Shown here one piece after another: positions 13,297 through 17,698 of a DNA stretch of 17,698 bases; position 1 is the first letter of the stretch; every line of letters begins with the position of its first letter. The stretch spans positions 1 to 17,698 of the forward strand of contig JBILBA010000023.1 in assembly GCA_044353905.1 (NCBI GenBank). The letters are read 5' to 3'. Position numbers and translations under genes: made by a program. The notes under the pieces were generated by a model, which ran no database searches, was not told where the DNA came from, and worked only from the letters and a program-made list of their open reading frames with translations. Source of the DNA: MWH-TA3 sp044353905 (GTDB lineage Bacteria > Actinomycetota > Actinomycetes > Actinomycetales > Microbacteriaceae).

Positions 13297-16200
13297 GCCT
13301 TGAGAGCCCGACGTAACGCCTTGCGTTCCTTGCGACCCTCCACGAGCGAATAGAGCGCGGGCAGAACGAGCAACGTCAGGATTGTCGACGAGAGCAAACC
13401 ACCGATAACGACGATTGCGAGCGGCTGGGAAATGAATCCCCCACTGCCCGTCACTCCGGTCGCGAGAGGCGTGAGTGCGAACACCGTAGCGAGTGCCGTC
13501 ATCAACACCGGTCGAACACGGCGGCTGGTTCCGTCGAGCAGCGACTCGATGACCGAACCCCCTCGTTCGCGATACTGGTTCACGAGGTCGATCAGAACGA
13601 TGGCGTTAGTGACCACGATTCCGACGAGCATGAGCAACCCGATCAGCGACGAGATTCCGAGCGGGATTCCCGACACAATCTGCAGGGCGATCGCGCCGGT
13701 AGCCGCGAACGGAATCGACACAAGCAACAGCAGGGGTTGACGCAGCGAACGGAACGTCGCGACCATCACGACGTAAACGATCAGGATCGCAGCAAGCAAC
13801 GCGAGCCCGAGTTGCTGGAATGATTCGGCCTGATCCTGAGCGACACCACCAACGGTGGCCGTGGTTCCCGTCGGAAGGTCGACACTCGCGAGCGCCGTGT
13901 TGACGGCAACGGTCGACTCGCTGAGGTTGTCCGACGTGGGCGTGACCGCAACAGACGCGGACAACACACCGCGTTCTGTGGTGCGCGACGCCGCCGTCTC
14001 GGTGATTTCGATGGTTGCGACTTTCGACAAGCGAACCTTGGCGCCAAGGGGCGTCGTCAGTTTGTATTTGCGCAATTCATCCAATGTCTCTGGCGAATTC
14101 TTGGTTTCGACAATGAGGTCCATCGTCACGTCGTCGATGACAACCTGGCCAATGGAGCTCGGTGCGATGAGCGCCGACAGCGTACGTCCGATGAGAACTT
14201 CGGACAGCGCGTACTTTGCCGCCGCCTTGCGCTTGATTGAAATCGAGATGAACGACTGGGTGTCGTCGAGCGAGGTCGTGACGCTGTCCGCCGATTTCGA
14301 TTCGGCAATCGCCGCCGTGATCGCCGCCGTGACGTTGGCCAACGTCTCTTCTGACGGCGCTTTCACCGTGATGTCGATGGTTTGGGAACCGAAGGCTCCG
14401 CCCTGAGCAGACACAATCTCACCCGTGTCCGTGATGGTTTCGAGGTCACGCGTGATCTCGGTGCGCACGAGGTCCGCATCCACCGCGTCGGAAATCGTGA
14501 TCTGGTAGGTAATACTCCCGGCCGATCCGTTGAACGCCGCGAAGCCGTTGCCGCCGCCAATCGACGTCTGCACGGTTTCGATTCCGTCGTAGTCCAGCAG
14601 TTTCGCTTCGACGTCCTCGGCGACCTCTGCGCGGTCCATGAGCGTCAGCCCGCCCGGAGTCGAATGCGTGAGCGTGATGGTCGACTGGCCGCTTCCGCCC
14701 ACGAAGTTGGTCTTGACGAACGGCGTCAGTGCGAGCGTCCCTCCCAGAGTGAGAAGTGCGACGAGCATCGTCGCGACGGGGTGGGTGACCGTCCAGCGGA
14801 CAATCGGGCGGTAGTTGCGCTGCAAGAAGTCGTTGTCTTCCGACCCCGACTTGACCGCCTTGGTCGACGCCTTCTTGCGCGGCTTCTTGTCCCCGAGGAA
14901 CCAGTAGGCAAGCACCGGCACGATAGTGAGCGACACGAAGAGCGACGCGAGAAGCGCGATCGTGACGGTGACGGCGAAGGGCTGGAACAGCTCGCCGGAC
15001 AAACCGCCCACGAACGCAAGCGGAAGGAACACGGCGACGGTGGTGATTGTCGACGCGGTGACCGCCGTCGCGACCTCTTTGACGCCGTCGCGGATGGCGA
15101 CCATGCGTTCTTCGCCGAGCGACAAGTGCCTTTTGATGTTTTCCACGACCACAATCGAGTCGTCAACGACTCGACCGATCGAGATGGTGACCGCACCGAT
15201 AGTGAGGATATTGAGCGAGAAGTTGCTCGCCCACATGCCGATGAACGTCAGCAACAGCGACGTCGGAATCGACACCGCGGTGACGAGTGTCGATCGGATG
15301 GACAGCAAGAAGACGAGAATCACGATGATTGCGAAAAACAGTCCTAACAGCCCCTCGATGGCGAGTGACTCGATGCTCTTTTCGATGAACGGCGCTTGGT
15401 CGAACACAACAGTGAACTCTGTCCCGTTGCCGAGAAGAGCCGTGATGGCCGGCAGTGCAGCCGTGACTGTGCGCGACACGTCGACCGTGTTCGCGTCGGC
15501 GCGCTTGGTGATGGCGAGTGTCAAGGACGGTTCGCCATTGACCCGCGAGATCGAGGTGATGGTGTCGGGCTGGATCGACACGCTCGCAAGAGCACCGATT
15601 GTCGTGACCGCGCGCGTTGTCGGTGCTGCCGTTGCCCCGGACGAGGCGAACGATGACAGGCTGCTACCCGATGCACTCGGCGCTGCGGGAACGATGGTGT
15701 TGACCGTCTTGCCGGCGACGCTTCCCGTGATGTCGGCGATGGGGTTTGTGTGAGCGAAGCAGTAATAGAACGTGTTGCCCTTGTTCCATTGGGTCTGGCT
15801 CGTCGGGTATCGCCAATCCGACGACAACGTGGGGTGCGTGACTTTTGCAGATGCCTTGATGATTTTCGAGGAGAAACATTCGCCCATAGCAACCGGTCCG
15901 ATGACGGCGTCGCCGGGGTAAATCGGAATTCCGGCGTCAGTGCGAAGGTCACCCACGCGAACGAGTTGAGCATCGTGAGGGTCATTACAGCTGACTACGT
16001 TGTACGAATCCTTGAAGGCGTTGTCGGTAGTGGGGTCCGCGTCGTCGTAGTTGTCGATGCACTCGCCACCGTTCAACTCATCCCAACTCCAGGTGCCGGC
16101 GGAACGCGGGCTTACCGAGATGGTTGGGAGGGTCGGCACAGTCGGTGCGACGATCGCCGCTGGCTTATACGGAATGGCGACCGGGACAGATCGGATGTCG

Positions 16201-16910
16201 GCGAGGCTCGCGAGCGGTGTTCCCGACACAATCGACAACTCACCCGTGTCGGACATGACTGTGCCCGCGCCGATTCGGATTCCCGCGGTCTGGAGTGCGG
16301 TTTGGATGTCCGTCGTCGTCAAACCGAGTCGGGCAAGCTTTTTCGCGTTGGGAACGATGGCGATGTGCTCTCCGTTGGCACCAAAGACCGCCGCTTCACG
16401 TACGCCGTCCAATTTCGTCAATTCCCTAACCGCGATGTCCTTCAACGCTTGATTGAGTTGATCGGGAGTCAGGTCACTAGTGACGGCCATTTGAAGCACG
16501 GGGATGTCCGAGAACGAGCCGGCAATGACCTGGGGTTCGACACCGTCGGGAAGCAGGCTAGAAATTCGGTTGATCGCAATTTGCACTTTTTGCTCGGCCG
16601 ATTCGAGGCTGGTTCCATATGCAAACTCCGCGGTGATTTGGGAGAGCCCGTTCTGAGAAGTTGCCGTCGTCCCCTCAAGCCCATTAACACCCTGGATAGC
16701 GGTTTCGATCGGGGTCGACACCTCTTTCTCGACGATGACGGGAGAGGCGCCGGGGTAGTTCGTGACAACAACAAGTTGTGGGAACGTGATCGAGGGAATC
16801 AGCTCGAGTTTGAGCAGCGACATCGCGATGCCACCAAAAATCGCAACGACGACCGTGACGAGGGCGATGAGGGCACGGTTCCGAAGGCTGAATATGGCGA
16901 GACGGTTCAT
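13293..16910 (-). CDS. RND (HAE1/AcrB-like) exporter with an inserted septum-formation-like domain
   Basis: The 1205-aa protein is an RND permease: TM1 at about 11-35, a first extracytoplasmic region, TM2-6 from about 515, a hydrophilic cytoplasmic loop at about 672-700, and a second repeat. The proton-relay acids of TM4 are present as D583/D584 in 'GRVVDDSIVVVEN'; the lysine of E. coli AcrB TM10 is not kept ('GIVVTNAIVLID'). It is longer than usual (about 1030-1050 aa) because residues about 251-437 interrupt the first extracytoplasmic region. Within this, 273-392 reads like the actinobacterial septum-formation domain, with C284, C308, C345 and C384 and flexible linkers on both sides. Related Gram-positive pumps (SwrC type) export lipopeptides or drugs. 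The ATG overlaps the TipAS-like gene as ATGA, with AAAGGAA upstream. No membrane-fusion or outer-membrane partner is adjacent. Confidence 0.93.
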   Translation of the reverse strand: MNRLAIFSLRNRALIALVTVVVAIFGGIAMSLLKLELIPSITFPQLVVVTNYPGASPVIVEKEVSTPIETAIQGVNGLEGTTATSQNGLSQITAEFAYGTSLESAEQKVQIAINRISSLLPDGVEPQVIAGSFSDIPVLQMAVTSDLTPDQLNQALKDIAVRELTKLDGVREAAVFGANGEHIAIVPNAKKLARLGLTTTDIQTALQTAGIRIGAGTVMSDTGELSIVSGTPLASLADIRSVPVAIPYKPAAIVAPTVPTLPTISVSPRSAGTWSWDELNGGECIDNYDDADPTTDNAFKDSYNVVSCNDPHDAQLVRVGDLRTDAGIPIYPGDAVIGPVAMGECFSSKIIKASAKVTHPTLSSDWRYPTSQTQWNKGNTFYYCFAHTNPIADITGSVAGKTVNTIVPAAPSASGSSLSSFASSGATAAPTTRAVTTIGALASVSIQPDTITSISRVNGEPSLTLAITKRADANTVDVSRTVTAALPAITALLGNGTEFTVVFDQAPFIEKSIESLAIEGLLGLFFAIIVILVFLLSIRSTLVTAVSIPTSLLLTFIGMWASNFSLNILTIGAVTISIGRVVDDSIVVVENIKRHLSLGEERMVAIRDGVKEVATAVTASTITTVAVFLPLAFVGGLSGELFQPFAVTVTIALLASLFVSLTIVPVLAYWFLGDKKPRKKASTKAVKSGSEDNDFLQRNYRPIVRWTVTHPVATMLVALLTLGGTLALTPFVKTNFVGGSGQSTITLTHSTPGGLTLMDRAEVAEDVEAKLLDYDGIETVQTSIGGGNGFAAFNGSAGSITYQITISDAVDADLVRTEITRDLETITDTGEIVSAQGGAFGSQTIDITVKAPSEETLANVTAAITAAIAESKSADSVTTSLDDTQSFISISIKRKAAAKYALSEVLIGRTLSALIAPSSIGQVVIDDVTMDLIVETKNSPETLDELRKYKLTTPLGAKVRLSKVATIEITETAASRTTERGVLSASVAVTPTSDNLSESTVAVNTALASVDLPTGTTATVGGVAQDQAESFQQLGLALLAAILIVYVVMVATFRSLRQPLLLLVSIPFAATGAIALQIVSGIPLGISSLIGLLMLVGIVVTNAIVLIDLVNQYRERGGSVIESLLDGTSRRVRPVLMTALATVFALTPLATGVTGSGGFISQPLAIVVIGGLLSSTILTLLVLPALYSLVEGRKERKALRRALKA
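15600..16160 (-). other. Domain insertion in the RND protein: septum-formation-like domain with linkers
   Basis: These coordinates cover residues about 251-437. The core (273-392; 15735-16094) shows 'WDELNGGECID', 'VVSCNDPHDAQLV', 'YPGDA', a central C345, and 'RYPTSQTQWNKGNTFYYC'. This is the order and spacing of the small extracytoplasmic 'septum formation' domain (Pfam PF13845) of actinobacteria. Pro/Val/Thr-rich (251-270) and Ser/Ala/Gly-rich (409-437) linkers flank it. The break falls between two strands ('DIRSVPVA' and 'TTIGALASVSI') that are adjoining in E. coli AcrB. Confidence 0.75.
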
Positions 16911-17359
16911 GATGCTGTTCCTTTAGTTGCACGTTTGCTTCCGTCGGAAGCATCCGAATTCTGTTGTTCCGCGGCGACCCAGGCGAGTATCGCGTCGCGA
17001 ACATAGCTCGCGCCCTCAACACCGCCGTAGTGACGAGCGAAGCGTTCGTCGGCGACGTACATTTGGCCGAGGCCGATGAATTGCTCGGCGGTGGGCTCGA
17101 TCCCACCCCAACCCTGAGTGATCCAGACGCGGTGGCGAAGGACGAGTGCAGTGACTACGTCATCGTTTACGGACATGCCAGCGTCTTTGGCCTCGAGATA
17201 TTCAATCTTGAGTGCGACGCCCTCGGCGAGGAACGCGTCGCGGCCTATGGCGTCGAGTCGCTTCCACCATGACGACGATTGGCTCCAGGCTTTCTTGCCC
17301 CACCGTTCAACGACTTCACCACGATAGTCATCGTGACTGAAGAGCGGAACTACGGACAC
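16907..17359 (-). CDS. TipAS-like antibiotic-recognition protein
   Basis: The 150-aa protein resembles the TipAS domain (PF07739), the thiopeptide-binding half of the Streptomyces regulator TipA. Features are the conserved 'HRVWITQGWGG', 'FIGLGQMYVADERFARHYGG' (95-114) and 'ASYVRDAILAWV' (117-128), plus an N-terminal 'YRGEVVERWGKKAWSQS' helix. There is no MerR DNA-binding domain, so it is a stand-alone binder, like short TipAS. The start was set at GTG 17359 because AAAGGAG lies 5 nt upstream; a TTG at 17386 is in frame but has no site. A charged tail (131-150) ends in a stop overlapping the RND start (ATGA), so binder and pump are made together. It may sequester a drug or peptide that the pump exports, which is inference from context. 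Confidence 0.87.
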   Translation of the reverse strand: MSVVPLFSHDDYRGEVVERWGKKAWSQSSSWWKRLDAIGRDAFLAEGVALKIEYLEAKDAGMSVNDDVVTALVLRHRVWITQGWGGIEPTAEQFIGLGQMYVADERFARHYGGVEGASYVRDAILAWVAAEQQNSDASDGSKRATKGTAS

Positions 17360-17385
17360 GGGCACTCCTTTGGCGTGGTGTGACA

Positions 17386-17391
17386 AGCCTA
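17386..17391 (-). promoter_or_regulatory. Weak -10 candidate for the TipAS-RND operon
   Basis: Reading leftward, TAGGCT would give a start near 17379 and a leader of about 20 nt containing AAAGGAG. No matching -35 was found, so this is tentative. Confidence 0.22.
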
Positions 17392-17420
17392 ACTGGCAAA
17401 TTCTCGGTAACCGACACGAG

Positions 17421-17426
17421 TACGCT
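17421..17426 (+). promoter_or_regulatory. Predicted -10, leaderless start of crcB
   Basis: TACGCT is followed by exactly 7 nt and then the GTG start at 17434. No ribosome site is present, which matches the leaderless pattern. No fluoride riboswitch fits in this space. Confidence 0.4.
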
Positions 17427-17433
17427 GACGATT

Positions 17434-17698
17434 GTGCACACGTCCCTGAAGTCCGTGTTGGCCGTGTTTGTCGGCGGACTTGTGGGCAGCGCGGCGCGAA
17501 TCGGCATCACCCTCATTGCGGGCCAGATTGACGACTATTGGTGGCCGTATCCGACGCTGGTCATCAACCTGGTCGGTTCATTCGCTCTCGGGTACCTCGT
17601 CGCTCGCGGCATGCCTTCTTTGCCCGCGTGGATGCGGCTCGGAGTCACGACCGGTTTTCTCGGAGCCTTCACCACCTTGTCCGCTGTCTCGCTCGACG
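17434..17698 (+). CDS. crcB: CrcB/FluC fluoride ion channel, 5' part
   Basis: The gene starts at GTG 17434 and runs off the right edge; 88 residues are visible. They show the FluC pattern: TM1 with 'FVGGLVGSAARIGI', TM2 with 'PYPTLVINLVGSFALGYLVA' (conserved N in 'INLVGSF'), and TM3 beginning 'GVTTGFLGAFTTLSAVS', where the conserved G-F-x-G-x-x-T-T motif lines the pore. The phenylalanine usual after T-T ('TTFS') is leucine here. FluC proteins are small dual-topology dimers that let fluoride leave the cell. Actinobacteria often carry two adjacent copies making a heterodimer, so a second copy may lie just beyond the window. It is divergent from the TipAS-RND operon across a gap of about 74 bp. 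Identification is firm despite truncation. Confidence 0.93.
   Translation, partial: MHTSLKSVLAVFVGGLVGSAARIGITLIAGQIDDYWWPYPTLVINLVGSFALGYLVARGMPSLPAWMRLGVTTGFLGAFTTLSAVSLD

Noticed and set aside
14382..15347. 321-codon plus-strand open frame opposite the RND gene
   Set aside because: Low-complexity charged (R/E/D) translation typical of an antisense shadow; the RND frame on the other strand includes the TM4 proton-relay motif.
15750..17006. 418-codon plus-strand open frame opposite the RND and TipAS-like genes
   Set aside because: Composition is Arg/Asp/Gly/Val-rich without any motif, and it is fully covered by the opposite genes with clear families.
17360..17433. Fluoride riboswitch in front of crcB
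   Set aside because: The gap lacks the conserved fluoride-aptamer segments, and a leaderless start is predicted.
1..17698. Mobile element, CRISPR array, tRNA or rRNA gene
   Set aside because: No transposase, integrase, terminal repeats, direct-repeat array or RNA gene was recognised on either strand by eye.

Overview
The window most likely comes from a small-genome, moderately high-GC actinobacterium, probably a member of the Microbacteriaceae. The evidence is tight packing with ATGA/GTGA stop-start overlaps, frequent GTG starts, several likely leaderless starts (TAnnnT about 6-7 nt before the start codon), and protein families typical of that group. This placement is inference. No rRNA, tRNA, CRISPR array, insertion sequence or phage gene was seen, and no gap between genes exceeds about 100 bp.

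Layout. (1) 1-668: 3' part of a DHA2-type MFS exporter. (2) 707-3194: a sulfane-sulfur (persulfide) module. A CstR-like repressor, an FAD-dependent CoA-disulfide/persulfide reductase fused to a rhodanese, and a 38-aa six-cysteine protein form a leftward operon. A rhodanese lipoprotein is divergent from it, and one ATACCC/GGGTAT operator lies between them. (3) 3246-6448: a six-TM protein of unknown function, a LuxR-type response regulator and a membrane histidine kinase in one rightward run. (4) 6475-6864: thioredoxin, tail-to-tail and overlapping by 38 bp with the leftward cysK-cysE-plsC operon (6827-9015), which makes cysteine and includes a phospholipid acyltransferase. (5) 9109-13296: a divergent catabolic-looking cluster. 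Leftward are an NCS1 permease, an agmatinase-family ureohydrolase and an NTF2-like protein. Rightward are a cyclase-family (kynurenine formamidase-like) hydrolase and an XRE-cupin regulator. The 80-bp divergent promoter carries a perfect palindrome over the predicted -35 of the permease. (6) 13293-17359: a leftward pair, a TipAS-type drug-binding protein translationally coupled to a large RND exporter. (7) 17434-17698: 5' part of a CrcB/FluC fluoride channel.

The most unusual observation is in the RND exporter. A domain of about 120 residues that closely resembles the actinobacterial 'septum formation' domain, with four cysteines and flexible linkers, is inserted into its first extracytoplasmic region. 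The exporter is co-translated with a TipAS-like protein and has no membrane-fusion-protein gene next to it. The second is the permease/ureohydrolase/cyclase/XRE-cupin cluster, whose substrate is unknown but which looks built for import and hydrolysis of a guanidino- or amide-containing nitrogen compound. The sulfur module, thioredoxin and cysteine genes make the left half of the window thiol- and redox-oriented.
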